Positions 52,961 to 62,283 of a stretch of DNA of 64,000 nt are shown here, in pieces. The notes under the pieces were generated by a model. That model did not search any database. It saw only the letters and a program-made list of their open reading frames with translations, and had not been told where the DNA came from. The stretch lies in assembly GCF_041240605.1 (NCBI RefSeq), contig NZ_CP162487.1, positions 1,743,001 through 1,807,000 of the forward strand, given 5' to 3'. The DNA is from Xanthomonas sp. DAR 80977. GTDB lineage: Bacteria > Pseudomonadota > Gammaproteobacteria > Xanthomonadales > Xanthomonadaceae. A program made the translations under genes and the position numbers. Position 1 is the stretch's first letter, and every line of letters starts with the position of its first letter.

Positions 52961-54056
52961 GCGCGCGCTGCACTGCCGTGCACCGCGTGCGGCGCATGCG
53001 CGGGGAGGTCGGTGGCGGCGCCTTGGCCCGCAGTGGCTGTGGTTGGCTGTGGTCTTGGCCGCACCGGATTTGGCCGCGGCGCAGGCGTGCGCGACGCCTG
53101 CGGCGGAACGTGGAGCGGCGGTGTTCGACCTGCGCCTGGACAACGATTTCCTCGGCATGGCGCAGCAGGACCAGGGCTATACCAATGGCGCGGTGGCCAG
53201 CGTGGTGCTGCCGGACCTGGCCGGCGCGGCGCAGGATCCGTGTCGCGCTCGCGTCGCGCGCTGGCTCAATGCGCGCACCGAGCGGTGGTTCCCCGGCCGG
53301 TTCACCCGGCAGCAGCTCAGCGTCAGCCTCGGCCAGGGCCTGTTCACGCCGAGCGACGGCAAACGCTCCGATCCGATCCTCGACGATCGCCCGTACGCGG
53401 CGGTGGCGATGTTCGGTCTTGGCTACAACCTCGGCGATGCGCGCAGCCTGCGCAGTACGCAATTGCGCATCGGCATGGTCGGTCCGTCGGCGCGCGGGCG
53501 CGAGGTGCAGGACGCGGTGCATGGCCTGTTCGGGCTGCAGCGCTTCCAGGGCTGGGACCGGCAACTGCGCGACCGGCCGGTGCTGCAACTGGTGCACGAA
53601 CGCCTGCGGCGCTGGCCGGGATCGGTCCACGGCGACGCATGGGGCTGGGACGGCATCGGCCATGCCGGCGGCAGCGTCGGCAATTTCGCCCGCTATGCCA
53701 ACGCCGGGTTCGAATGGCGCTTCGGCAAGCGGCTGCCGGACGATTTCGGCAGCAATCCGTTGCGTCCGGCCGGCGAGCACAGCGCGCCGGCCGGGCCCGG
53801 ATGGGTGACGCGACCATGGGCCTGGCATCTGTTCGTCGGTGTCGATGCGCGTTGGATGGCGCACGACCTGACCCTGCAAGGGCAGTCCGGGCAGCGCATC
53901 GACGCGCGCCCCTGGGTGGGCGATCTCGCCGTCGGCGCGGTGCTGATGCGCGGCCGTTGGCGGGCGACGCTGGCGCAGTACCGGCGCACCCGCGAATTCG
54001 ACCAGCAGCGCGAGCCGGCGGTGTTCGGCAGCCTCAGCCTGAGTCGTGCGTTCTAG
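52950..54056 (+). CDS. lpxR: LpxR-family lipid A deacylase
   Basis: A 368-residue outer-membrane enzyme of the LpxR/DUF2219 family that removes the 3'-acyloxyacyl chain of lipid A. After a signal peptide (LWLAVVLAAPDLAAA|QA) the first strand has N65-D66 in RLDNDFLGM and the Thr in QGYTNGA, and the catalytic-type His is in VQDAVHGLFG, all matching the active-site pattern of LpxR. The C-terminal Phe ends the barrel. Start ATG 52950 or 52944, both within the mipA end, implying coupling. Remodelling of lipid A in response to the TetR ligand is a reasonable guess. Confidence 0.88.
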   Translation: MCSERALHCRAPRAAHARGGRWRRLGPQWLWLAVVLAAPDLAAAQACATPAAERGAAVFDLRLDNDFLGMAQQDQGYTNGAVASVVLPDLAGAAQDPCRARVARWLNARTERWFPGRFTRQQLSVSLGQGLFTPSDGKRSDPILDDRPYAAVAMFGLGYNLGDARSLRSTQLRIGMVGPSARGREVQDAVHGLFGLQRFQGWDRQLRDRPVLQLVHERLRRWPGSVHGDAWGWDGIGHAGGSVGNFARYANAGFEWRFGKRLPDDFGSNPLRPAGEHSAPAGPGWVTRPWAWHLFVGVDARWMAHDLTLQGQSGQRIDARPWVGDLAVGAVLMRGRWRATLAQYRRTREFDQQREPAVFGSLSLSRAF

Positions 54057-54057
54057 C

Positions 54058-55113
54058 ATGGCCGCGTCCTGGCATGAAGCGGCGCGGGGGCGCGGCCAGC
54101 CGTCGCCGCGGGTGTTGGTGACCGACGGCTTCGGCTATCTGGGACGCTGGCTCGTCGTCGCGCTGTTGCGCGAGGGCTACCGCGTGCATGCCGCGGTAGC
54201 CGATCCGCGCTGGGAGGCGGAGATCCGCGCCGCGATCGCGCTGCATGCCAGCGCCGCCGACCGGCTCGAGATCGTCGCCGCCGATGCGCTGCGCGATGCC
54301 GGCTGGGATCGCGCCAGCGCCGGCTGCGCGTTCGTGCTGCACAACGCCGCGCCGAGCGTGGTTGGCCAACCGCGGCGCCGCGAGCTGGCGCACCTCGCGC
54401 AGCAGGCGACGCGGCGCGTGCTGGACGCGGCCGATCGCGCCGGTGCGCAACGCGTGGTGATGACCGCGCCGGCGTTGGCGGCGCTGCCGTCGCGGGGGGC
54501 GCCGCGTTGCGCCGACGAGCGTTGCTGGACCGACCTGGAGGCGGTGCGCCTGGACCCGCGGGCGCAGCTACGGATCCTGGCCGAGCGCGCGGCGTGGACG
54601 TTCGCCGAACGCAGACGCGGGCGCATGGACGTGACCACGCTGCTGGCCGGTTCGGTGCACGGTCCGCTGCTGGGCGCCGACTGTCCGGCGTCGGCGCACC
54701 TGCTCGAGTGCCTGCTGCACGGCCGGGTGCGGCGGCTGCCGCGGCTGGGTTTCAACGTGGCCGACGTGCGCGACCTGGCCGCGCTGCACCTGCGCGCGAT
54801 GCTGCATCCGGACGCCGCTGGCCAGCGCTTCCTGGCGGCCGGCGAGTTCCTGGAAGTCGACGAGATCGCGACCCTGCTGCGCGCGCGGTTCCCGCAGTAC
54901 GCCGCACGCATGCCCACGCGCATGGCATCGGGCCTGGGCGCATGCCTGGACCGGCTGTTCGGCACCGGACTGCAGCGCTTGGCGCCGGAGCTGTGCCGCT
55001 ACCGCGATTACGACGCGAGCAAGGCGGCGCGTGTGCTTGGCTGGTCGGCGCGTCCGGCGCGCGACAGCCTGATCGACGCGGCCAGAAGCCTGATCCTGGC
55101 CGGGCGCGCGTAG
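54058..55113 (+). CDS. Atypical extended-SDR (epimerase/dihydroflavonol reductase-like) protein lacking catalytic residues
   Basis: A 351-residue Rossmann-fold protein. The cofactor loop VTDGFGYLGRWL keeps G26 and G29 but has D23 in place of the first glycine. Where Y-x3-K is expected, before LAERAAW, the sequence is R168-A-Q-L-R172. FVLHNAAPSVV and NVADVRDLAALHL retain the family layout. It is therefore probably not a normal dehydrogenase; a binding or regulatory role, or loss of function, is possible. It begins one base after the lpxR stop, so the two are in one operon. Confidence 0.8.
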   Translation: MAASWHEAARGRGQPSPRVLVTDGFGYLGRWLVVALLREGYRVHAAVADPRWEAEIRAAIALHASAADRLEIVAADALRDAGWDRASAGCAFVLHNAAPSVVGQPRRRELAHLAQQATRRVLDAADRAGAQRVVMTAPALAALPSRGAPRCADERCWTDLEAVRLDPRAQLRILAERAAWTFAERRRGRMDVTTLLAGSVHGPLLGADCPASAHLLECLLHGRVRRLPRLGFNVADVRDLAALHLRAMLHPDAAGQRFLAAGEFLEVDEIATLLRARFPQYAARMPTRMASGLGACLDRLFGTGLQRLAPELCRYRDYDASKAARVLGWSARPARDSLIDAARSLILAGRA

Positions 55114-55223
55114 CGCTCGGCGGCGTTTTTATCGCGATGGCCGCGTCGGCCGCTTCCGCCGCCATTGCGGCGTATTACACTTCGCCCGCAAGCCAAACCA
55201 ACACATGGATACAGGGGATAGGG

Positions 55224-57215
55224 ATGAGCGGGAGACTGGGGGCAGTCGCGTTGTGCTGTTTGCTGGGGCTGGGGATCGGAACGGGGAGCGCGCAGGCGCA
55301 GGTGGATCTGGCGCCGTTCCTGATGAAGGAGCAGGTCGGCGAGCTGAAGCTGTCGCCGACGGGCGAGTTTTACGCGGCCACCGTGCCGCTGGCGGACCGC
55401 ACCGCGCTGGCGGTGATGCGCCGCTCCGACAGCAAGATCGTCGGCAGTTTCTCGATGGAGAAGAACACCCACGTCTCCGACTTCGAGTGGGTCAACGATA
55501 CGCGCGTGCTTTTCAGCATGGCCCAGAAGATGGGCGCGCGGGATCGGCCTTGGGGGACCGGGGAACTGTTCGCGATCAATGTCGATGGCAGCGCGGCCGA
55601 ACTGCTGGTGGGCCAGCGCGTCACCGGCAACGGCCCGGGCACGCTGATCCAGACCAAGAAGGTGGAGAAGGTCATCGCGGATTGGGTCGGCCCGCTGCCC
55701 GGCGACGACCGCAATGTCGTGATCCAGGTACGTCCGTTCAGTGTCACCCAGGATCCGTACAGCCGTACCGAAATCTTGGACGTGTACAGCGGCCGCCGGC
55801 GGCCGCTGGTCGGCTCGCCGAAGGTGCGTGGGGCCAACTTCTACAGCGACGAGCAAGGCAAGGTGCGTTTTGCCTGGGGTGCCGATGCGGACAATGCCAA
55901 CAAGCTGTTCTACCGCGACGCGCAAGGCGGCGACTGGCGCCTGCTCAACGACGAGAACCTGAGCCACCACGCCGAATTTCCGATCGGCTTTTCCGAAGAC
56001 GGGCATATCGCGTATCTGCAGGTCCAGCAGGACAAGGGCAGCGACGCGATCGTGGCCTGGAACGTGGACAGCAACGAGCGCAAGGAAGTGGCGCGCGATG
56101 CCCTGGTCGATCGGTACCGGATCATGTACCGCCACGGCACCCGTATCCCGGTGGGGATCCAGGTGCTGGCCGACAAGCCGCGCAGCCTGTTCTTCGACCC
56201 GACCTCGCCCGAGGCCAAGACCCAGCGCTCGCTGGAAGCGGCGTTCCCCGGACAGGCGGTCTACGTGACCTCCAGCACCCGCGATGGCCGGCTCAACCTG
56301 GTGCAGGTGCAGTCCGGGCGCAATCCCGGCGAGTTCTACCTGTTCGACACCGTGGCGAAGAAGGCGGATTTCGCGTTCGCCAGCCGTGCCGCGTTGCAGC
56401 CGCCGAAGCTGGCCGAGGTGCGGCCGATCGCCTTGCAGGCGCGCGACGGCCTGCCGCTGCACGGCTTCGTGACCCTGCCCGCGGCGGCCGCGGCCGGCAA
56501 GGTGCCGATGGTGGTGATGCCGCACGGCGGCCCGTTCGGCGTGTTCGACAGTGGCCTTTTCGATGAGGACGCGCAGATCCTCGCCAGCGCCGGCTACGCG
56601 GTGCTGCAGGTCAACTACCGCGGGTCGGGCAACTACGGACGCGCCTTCCACCAGGCTGGCGGCGGGCAATGGGGCGGTGCGATGCAGGACGACGTGACCG
56701 ACGCCACGCGTTGGGCGATCGCCCAGGGCATCGCCGATCCCGCGCGCATCTGCATGTACGGTGCCAGCTACGGCGCCTATGCCTCGCTGATGGGCGTGGC
56801 CAAGGAACCGTCGCTGTACCGCTGCGCGGCCGGCTATGTCGGCGTCTACGATTTGCCGATGATGTACGTCAGGGGCGACACCTACCAGCGCGACTCCGAT
56901 CAGACGTTCCTGCGCGAATGGGTCGGATCGAGCGCCGAACTGGCCGCGGTGTCGCCGGTCAATCTCGCCGACAAGATCAAGGTGCCGGTGTTCCTGGCGG
57001 CCGGCGGCGAGGACGAACGTGCGCCGATCCAGCACTCGAAGAAGATGGAAGCGGCGCTGAAGAAGGCTGGCGTGCCGGTGGAGACGCTGTATGTCCCGAC
57101 CGAGGGCCACGGCTTCTACACCGAGGAACACCGCCGTGAGTTCTACACCCGGTTGCTGGCGTTCCTGAGCCGCTCGCTGGGCGGTGCGCAAGCCGCACCG
57201 GCGCCTGCGCGCTAG
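55224..57215 (+). CDS. S9-family prolyl oligopeptidase-like serine peptidase, exported
   Basis: A 663-residue exported peptidase. Signal peptide LGAVALCCLLGLGIGTGSAQA (about 5-25; processing near AQA|QV) is followed by a seven-bladed beta-propeller (about 30-400) and an alpha/beta hydrolase domain (about 405-650). The triad is S515 in YGASYGAY, D597 in GGEDERAP and H629 in TEGHGFY. S9C-type peptidases cut short peptides in the periplasm. It stands alone 110 bp after the SDR gene. The start ATG at 55224 follows GGGGATAGGG. Confidence 0.92.
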   Translation: MSGRLGAVALCCLLGLGIGTGSAQAQVDLAPFLMKEQVGELKLSPTGEFYAATVPLADRTALAVMRRSDSKIVGSFSMEKNTHVSDFEWVNDTRVLFSMAQKMGARDRPWGTGELFAINVDGSAAELLVGQRVTGNGPGTLIQTKKVEKVIADWVGPLPGDDRNVVIQVRPFSVTQDPYSRTEILDVYSGRRRPLVGSPKVRGANFYSDEQGKVRFAWGADADNANKLFYRDAQGGDWRLLNDENLSHHAEFPIGFSEDGHIAYLQVQQDKGSDAIVAWNVDSNERKEVARDALVDRYRIMYRHGTRIPVGIQVLADKPRSLFFDPTSPEAKTQRSLEAAFPGQAVYVTSSTRDGRLNLVQVQSGRNPGEFYLFDTVAKKADFAFASRAALQPPKLAEVRPIALQARDGLPLHGFVTLPAAAAAGKVPMVVMPHGGPFGVFDSGLFDEDAQILASAGYAVLQVNYRGSGNYGRAFHQAGGGQWGGAMQDDVTDATRWAIAQGIADPARICMYGASYGAYASLMGVAKEPSLYRCAAGYVGVYDLPMMYVRGDTYQRDSDQTFLREWVGSSAELAAVSPVNLADKIKVPVFLAAGGEDERAPIQHSKKMEAALKKAGVPVETLYVPTEGHGFYTEEHRREFYTRLLAFLSRSLGGAQAAPAPAR

Positions 57216-57322
57216 CCGCTGCCGGTGTCCGCGCCGCTGACGCACTCGGCGCGCGGACACCCGCAAGCCACGAAGACCGACCCGTGGCCCGACTTCATCG
57301 TCGGGCCGCGGATCGCATCACC

Positions 57323-57745
57323 TCAGTAGCTCAGCGTCACCAGCTGGCACTTGGAGGTCTTGCCGCCATCGTAGTCGTAGATGACGCGCAGGTTGGCGCC
57401 CTTCGAGTTGAGGATGGGCAGCACGATCTGCCAGCGATTGGGCGTGCCTTCCGGTTCCTCGCGCACCTTCTTCAGGATTTCCGATTCCAGGTCCGACGGC
57501 GTGTTGATGCCGTCGGCAGGGCCGCGATCGCGCACGCGGCTGTAGAAGTGGAAGCCGTTGTCGGCCCACTGCCGCGGCAGCATCTTGTTCCACGCCGAAT
57601 TGGTCACCTGCTTCCACTGTTGATCGATGTTGCCGCTCAGGCGGAACGGATACGGGCAGGCGGCCTGCGCCGCCGTGGTGCCCAGGCACAGGGCCAGACA
57701 GGCCACGGCCTGCGCGGCGAACATCTTCCACTTCGTGCTCTTCAT
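57323..57745 (-). CDS. Small exported protein of unknown function
   Basis: A 140-residue exported protein. The signal peptide is clear (QAVACLALCLGTTAAQA|AC). The mature part starts with a Cys and contains a second at the C-terminus (KCQLVTLSY), so one disulphide may form. PEGTPNRWQIVLPILN and GANLRVIYDYDGGKTSKC are the most structured-looking stretches. I do not recognise the family. No partner gene overlaps it; an immunity-type neighbour is absent, so a toxin role is not supported. Confidence 0.7.
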   Translation of the reverse strand: MKSTKWKMFAAQAVACLALCLGTTAAQAACPYPFRLSGNIDQQWKQVTNSAWNKMLPRQWADNGFHFYSRVRDRGPADGINTPSDLESEILKKVREEPEGTPNRWQIVLPILNSKGANLRVIYDYDGGKTSKCQLVTLSY

Positions 57746-57889
57746 TGCAGTGCTCCCATGCGATGGATGTGGTCTGGGCGCCCGGCTCGGTACCGGGCGC
57801 CTGCGCAGGCGGTGCCTGCAATCTGCATGACGTACGCGCGGCCGCGTTGTGAAACGCCGGCGCATGGCGGCGCCCGCGCCGGGATGCGC

Positions 57890-59656
57890 TCAGCGCACCC
57901 CGTGCATCATCCGCCGCAGCAGCGGCGCGGCGAGGAAGGCGAGCAGCGCGCAGCCCAGGCCGATCCACAGCATCAGCCAGAACAGGTGCGCGTACTTGGC
58001 GGCGGCGTCGGCGATGTGCAGGGTTTCGCCTTCCGGCACGTCGATCGCCGCGAGCTTGCCGAACAGCGCGGCCAGCGCCTCGGAGAAGGCGGTGGCCAGG
58101 AACCAGGTGCCCATCATCAGGCTGACCACGCGCGGCACGGCGAGCTGGGTCACCGCCGACAGGCCGACCGGCGACAGGCACATCTCGCCGGCTTCCAGCA
58201 CCAGATAGGCCAGCACCAGCCACCACACGCTGGCCATCTGCCCGCTGGCGCCGACCTGCTGCGCGGCCAGCGCCAGCGGCACGAACGACAGCCCGGCCAG
58301 CAGCAGGCCCATGGCCGACTTGGCCGGCTTGGACGGCTCCAGCCCGCGTCGCGCCAGCCACGCCCACAGCGCCGCGAACAGCGGCGCCAGCAGCACCAGG
58401 AACAGCGCGCCCAGGTAGGTCAGCGAACCGGCGGTCTGCGGCAGCACCAGGCAGTCGCGGACCAGGAACAGCAGCATCAGCACGCTGACCGCGATGAACA
58501 GCAGGCGCGGCGCGGCCGACTCCGGGTTGCGGTCGGACAGCGACGCCGCGGCGACGAAGCCCAGGGGCGCCAGCAGCAGCGAGGCGATCGACCACGGCAG
58601 CGGGGTGCCGCCACGGATCACCAGCGACGGCACGATGTCCTTGGTCATCAGCCGGTCGGTGAAGGTGACCCAGGAGCCATAGGTCTGCTCGTACAGGGTG
58701 AAGTACACCAGCGCCATCGCGATCAGCACCATCAACGCGATCATCTGCTGGCGCTGCACCGGCGTGCACTGGGTGCCGGTGAACCAGGCGAACCACAGCA
58801 GCACGCCGCCGAGCACCACCAGCATCAGCAGCAAGGCCAGCGAGATCTCGCCGCCCAGGCTGAAGGCGCCGTTGGCCGCCGCCCACATCAGCCACGCCAC
58901 CGGCAGCACGCCGAGCACCGCGACCAGGTAGATCGTCCACTCGCGCGGCAGCCCGGCCACGCGCTGGCGCAGCAGCGCCGGTTGCGCCGGCTCGGCATGG
59001 CCGTGCAGGTATTTCTGGCCCCACAGGAACATGCCCAGGCCGAGCAGCATGCCGATGCCGGCGGCGCCGAAGCCGTAGCGCCAGCCGTAGGCCTCGCCGA
59101 GGAAGCCGCACACCAGCGAGGCGAACAGCGCGCCGAGGTTGATGCCGGCGTAGAACAGCGAGAAGCCGGAATCGCGGCGCGGATCGTCGGGCGCGTACAG
59201 CTTGCCGACGATGGTGGAGATGTTCGGCTTGAGGAAGCCCACGCCCATGATGATCAGCGCCAGCGACAGGTAGGTCACGCCCAGCGACGCGGTATCGCGC
59301 ACCACGTCGCCACCGACCCGGGTGGCGGCATGGCCTTCGAAGGCCATGCCGACGTGGCCGAGCACCAGCAGGATGCCGCCGAACACCACCGCCTTGCGCA
59401 TGCCCAGCCAGCGGTCGGCGAGCAGGCCGCCGATCACCGGCACGCAGTACACCAGGCCGCCGTAGGCACCGAGCAGGTCGAGTCCGGCCTTGTCGCCGAA
59501 CAGGTGGTACTTGGTCAGGTACAGCAGCAACAGCGCCTTCATCCCGTAGAAGGAGAAGCGCTCCCACATCTCGGTGAAGAAACAGATGTACACGCCCTTG
59601 GGATGGCCGAGGAAATCGTCGCGCGCGTCGCGGGCGGAGAGGGCGGTGGCGGACAC
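57890..59656 (-). CDS. POT-family (PTR2) proton-dependent oligopeptide transporter
   Basis: A 588-residue inner-membrane transporter with about 14 hydrophobic segments. The proton-coupling motif FTEMWERFSFYGMKALL (E-x-x-E-R-F type) is at about 28-44, then GGLLADRWLGMRK and the PTR2 signature GVGFLKPNISTIVGKLY, followed by FSLFYAGINLGAL. It imports di- and tripeptides. The start is set at GTG 59656; a longer frame to 59722 crosses a TATACT box that probably belongs to the promoter. S9 peptidase genes lie on both sides in the neighbourhood, suggesting peptide use. Confidence 0.9.
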   Translation of the reverse strand: MSATALSARDARDDFLGHPKGVYICFFTEMWERFSFYGMKALLLLYLTKYHLFGDKAGLDLLGAYGGLVYCVPVIGGLLADRWLGMRKAVVFGGILLVLGHVGMAFEGHAATRVGGDVVRDTASLGVTYLSLALIIMGVGFLKPNISTIVGKLYAPDDPRRDSGFSLFYAGINLGALFASLVCGFLGEAYGWRYGFGAAGIGMLLGLGMFLWGQKYLHGHAEPAQPALLRQRVAGLPREWTIYLVAVLGVLPVAWLMWAAANGAFSLGGEISLALLLMLVVLGGVLLWFAWFTGTQCTPVQRQQMIALMVLIAMALVYFTLYEQTYGSWVTFTDRLMTKDIVPSLVIRGGTPLPWSIASLLLAPLGFVAAASLSDRNPESAAPRLLFIAVSVLMLLFLVRDCLVLPQTAGSLTYLGALFLVLLAPLFAALWAWLARRGLEPSKPAKSAMGLLLAGLSFVPLALAAQQVGASGQMASVWWLVLAYLVLEAGEMCLSPVGLSAVTQLAVPRVVSLMMGTWFLATAFSEALAALFGKLAAIDVPEGETLHIADAAAKYAHLFWLMLWIGLGCALLAFLAAPLLRRMMHGVR

Positions 59657-59748
59657 GGCTGGCCTGGGGCGGGAAGGGCAGCGGCGGAGTATAGGCGTGC
59701 CGGAGGCGCTTGGCTGAGTCACGGCAGCGTGGCGATATTTCCTCCTTC

Positions 59749-60047
59749 GGGACCATGGCCCTTTTTGGGGAGAAGGTGCCCCGCCGGGGCGGATGAGGGT
59801 GCGGGCGCAGCCTCATGGGGGCGAAGCAGAGTGCGAGGCTTCGCCCGTACCCTCACCCCAACCCCTCTCCCGATGGGAGAGGGGCTATCGCGGTTCCTTC
59901 TCCCACCGGGACCATGGCCCCCTTTTCGGGGGAAGATGCCCCGTAGGGGCGGATGAGGGTGCGGGCGCAGCCTCATGGGGGGGAAGCAGTGCGAGGCTTC
60001 GCCCCGTCCCCTCACCCCAACCCCTCTCCCGGTGGGAGAGGGGCTGA
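59749..60047. repeat. Tandem duplication of a ~159-bp palindrome-rich interspersed repeat
   Basis: Two copies begin with GGGACCATGG at 59749 and 59908 (period 159 bp) and end with CCCCTCTCCC-G-GGGAGAGGGG hairpins at about 59865-59885 and 60024-60044. They also share GGATGAGGGTGCGGGCGCAG. The copies differ by scattered substitutions, so the duplication is not recent. They occupy the gap between two transporter genes. Confidence 0.85.
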
Positions 60048-60076
60048 CCACCGGCCGCCGGGGCGCCGCTGCATTT

Positions 60077-60107
60077 GCGAATCCCCAATCCCCAATCCCC
60101 AATCCCC
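60077..60107. repeat. GGGATT-type repeat, half-copy
   Basis: GCGAATCCCCAATCCCCAAT followed by further CCCCAATC units: three tandem 8-base units in the reverse orientation. No pairing arm lies next to it. Confidence 0.7.
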
Positions 60108-60206
60108 GCCTCCCAGGCATGTGCCACAAGCTGGGCGCCAGGATGCTGGACTTGCCCAGCCCCAGACGCTAGCGTGGAAAACGTTTTTGTCGTTTCAGGG
60201 GTAACC

Positions 60207-62192
60207 ATGAACAACGCTGCTGCGCCGCGTCAGCTCACTTTCCGCGCGGTCGTGCTGGCGATCGTGCTGGCCGTCGTGCTGTCGGCCGCCAATGCCTACC
60301 TGGGGCTGTTCGCCGGCCTGACCATCGCCACCGCGATCCCGGCGGCGGTGGTGTCGATGGGCGTGCTGCGCCTGCTCGGCGGCGGCACCATCCTGGAAAA
60401 CAACATCGTGCAGACCGGCGCCTCGGCCGGTTCGTCGATCGCGGCGGGGGTGATCTTCACCATCCCGGCGCTGGTGATCATGGGCTACTGGCCGGACTTC
60501 AAGTACTGGTGGGTGCTCGGCATCGCCGGCATGGGCGGCCTGCTCGGGGTGCTGTTCTCGGTGCCGCTGCGGCGTTCGATGATCGTCGAGGATCCGCTGC
60601 CGTTCCCCGAGGGCAAGGCCGCGGCCGAAGTGCTCAAGGCCGGCGACAACCCGGGGCCGGGGCTGAAGATCCTGGCGTTGTCGGCGACCATCGGCGGCCT
60701 GGTCAAGCTGGCCGCGGCCAGCGGCCTGCGGGTGATCCCCGATACCTGGGCGCAGGCCACCTACCTGGGCAGCAGCAAGCTGGTCGGCTACGTCGGCACC
60801 AACCTGTCGCCGGCGCTGCTCGGCGTGGGCTACATCGTCGGGCTCAACGTCGGCATCGTGGTGCTGTCCGGCTCGATCCTGTCCTGGCACATCGCCATCC
60901 CGCTGTACCAGCAGTTCTTCATGGGCTCGGACCCGGCGCTGGCGCAGAGCCTGGCCACCGCGCCGGCGGCCGAGGCCGCATTCGGCATCTGGGCGGCCAA
61001 GGTGCGCTACCTGGGCGTGGGCGCGATGCTGATCGGCGGCGTGTGGACGCTGTTCTCGCTGCGCAAGTCGCTGCTGTCCGGGGTCAGGAGCGGTTTCGCC
61101 GCCGCGCGCAAGAGCACCGCCGGCACGGTGGTCGCCGAGACCGACCGCGACCTGCCGATGAAGTGGATGCTGGTGGCGCTGCTGCTGTGCACGCTGCCGC
61201 TGCTGGGCCTGTACCAGGCGATCGTCGGCCAGTGGCACGTCAGCATCCCGATGACCATCATCATGATCGTCGCCGGGTTCCTGTTCGTGTCGGTGTCCGG
61301 CTATCTGGCCGGCCTGATCGGCTCGTCGAACAACCCGGTGTCGGGCATCACCATCTCCACCATCCTGTTCGCCTCGGCGGTGCTGGTGCTGCTGCTGGGC
61401 AAGAGCGGACTGGCGCCGGTAGGCATCGGCGGTGCGCCGATCGGCGCGGTCGCCGCGATCATGATCGGCGCAGTGGTGTGCTGCGCTGCAGCGGTGGGCG
61501 GCGACAACCTGCAGGATCTGAAGGCCGGCTACCTGGTCGGCGCCACGCCGTGGAAGCAGCAGCTGATGCTGGCCATCGGCGCGTTCTCCTGCGCGCTGAT
61601 CATGGCGCCGGTGCTGAACCTGCTGGCCCAGGCCTACGGCATCGGCGCGGCGACGCCGGAGCATCCGAACTCGCTGGCGGCGCCGCAGGCGACGCTGATG
61701 GCCTCGGTGGCCAAGGGCCTGTTCGGCGGCGAGCTGCCGTGGACGATGATCGCCATCGGCGCCGGCGTCGGCGCGGCGATCATCGCCCTGGACGAATGGC
61801 TCAAGCGCAGCGGCAAGCGCTTCCGCGTGCCGGTGCTGGCCGCGGCGATCGGCATCTACCTGCCGCTGGAACTGATGGTGCCGATCTTCATCGGCGGCCT
61901 GATCACCTATCTGGTCGAGCGCGTCCACAAGATCCGCGCCGACGACGAGGAAGGCCGCGACCGCGTGCACCGTCCGGGCACGCTGTTCGCCGCCGGCCTG
62001 ATCACCGGCGAGGCGCTGATGGGCATCGCCATCGCCGTGCCGATCGTGGTCTCCGGCCACGCCGACGTGCTGGCGCTGCCGGAAGCGTTCCATCTGAATC
62101 AGTGGTACGGCCTGGTCCTGCTCGCCTTCGTCGGCTGGCTGCTGTACCGCACCGGCTACAAGGGCGAACCGACGGCACCGCCGTCCGCGTAA
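60207..62192 (+). CDS. OPT-family oligopeptide transporter
   Basis: A 661-residue inner-membrane protein with about 15-16 hydrophobic segments. The N-terminal RAVVLAIVLAVVLSAANAYL, then NIVQTGASAGSSIAAGVIF, EDPLPFPEGKAAAEVLKAG and GSSNNPVSGITISTILF are hallmarks of bacterial OPT transporters. Members carry oligopeptides, or metal-siderophore complexes in plants. A CAGGGG site precedes the ATG and a terminator follows the stop. With the POT transporter and S9 peptidases it forms a peptide-use neighbourhood. Confidence 0.92.
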   Translation: MNNAAAPRQLTFRAVVLAIVLAVVLSAANAYLGLFAGLTIATAIPAAVVSMGVLRLLGGGTILENNIVQTGASAGSSIAAGVIFTIPALVIMGYWPDFKYWWVLGIAGMGGLLGVLFSVPLRRSMIVEDPLPFPEGKAAAEVLKAGDNPGPGLKILALSATIGGLVKLAAASGLRVIPDTWAQATYLGSSKLVGYVGTNLSPALLGVGYIVGLNVGIVVLSGSILSWHIAIPLYQQFFMGSDPALAQSLATAPAAEAAFGIWAAKVRYLGVGAMLIGGVWTLFSLRKSLLSGVRSGFAAARKSTAGTVVAETDRDLPMKWMLVALLLCTLPLLGLYQAIVGQWHVSIPMTIIMIVAGFLFVSVSGYLAGLIGSSNNPVSGITISTILFASAVLVLLLGKSGLAPVGIGGAPIGAVAAIMIGAVVCCAAAVGGDNLQDLKAGYLVGATPWKQQLMLAIGAFSCALIMAPVLNLLAQAYGIGAATPEHPNSLAAPQATLMASVAKGLFGGELPWTMIAIGAGVGAAIIALDEWLKRSGKRFRVPVLAAAIGIYLPLELMVPIFIGGLITYLVERVHKIRADDEEGRDRVHRPGTLFAAGLITGEALMGIAIAVPIVVSGHADVLALPEAFHLNQWYGLVLLAFVGWLLYRTGYKGEPTAPPSA

Positions 62193-62223
62193 GCACGCGC
62201 ACACACAGCCCAGCAATGCACGG

Positions 62224-62252
62224 AGCCCGGCCACGCGCCGGGCTTCGTTTTT
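62224..62252 (+). terminator. Rho-independent terminator after the OPT gene
   Basis: 8-bp stem AGCCCGGC/GCCGGGCT with loop CACGC followed by TCGTTTTT. Confidence 0.85.
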
Positions 62253-62283
62253 ATGGCGGCGGCACGTGGCGTGCGATGCGTTT

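Noticed and set aside
57323..57745. Idea that the small exported protein is a secreted toxin with neighbouring immunity gene.
   Set aside because: No adjacent small gene, no toxin domain I can recognise, and it has its own gap on both sides.
59749..60047. Possible CRISPR or prophage attachment signal because of direct repeats.
   Set aside because: Only two long diverged units without spacers of constant length, no cas genes and no integrase.
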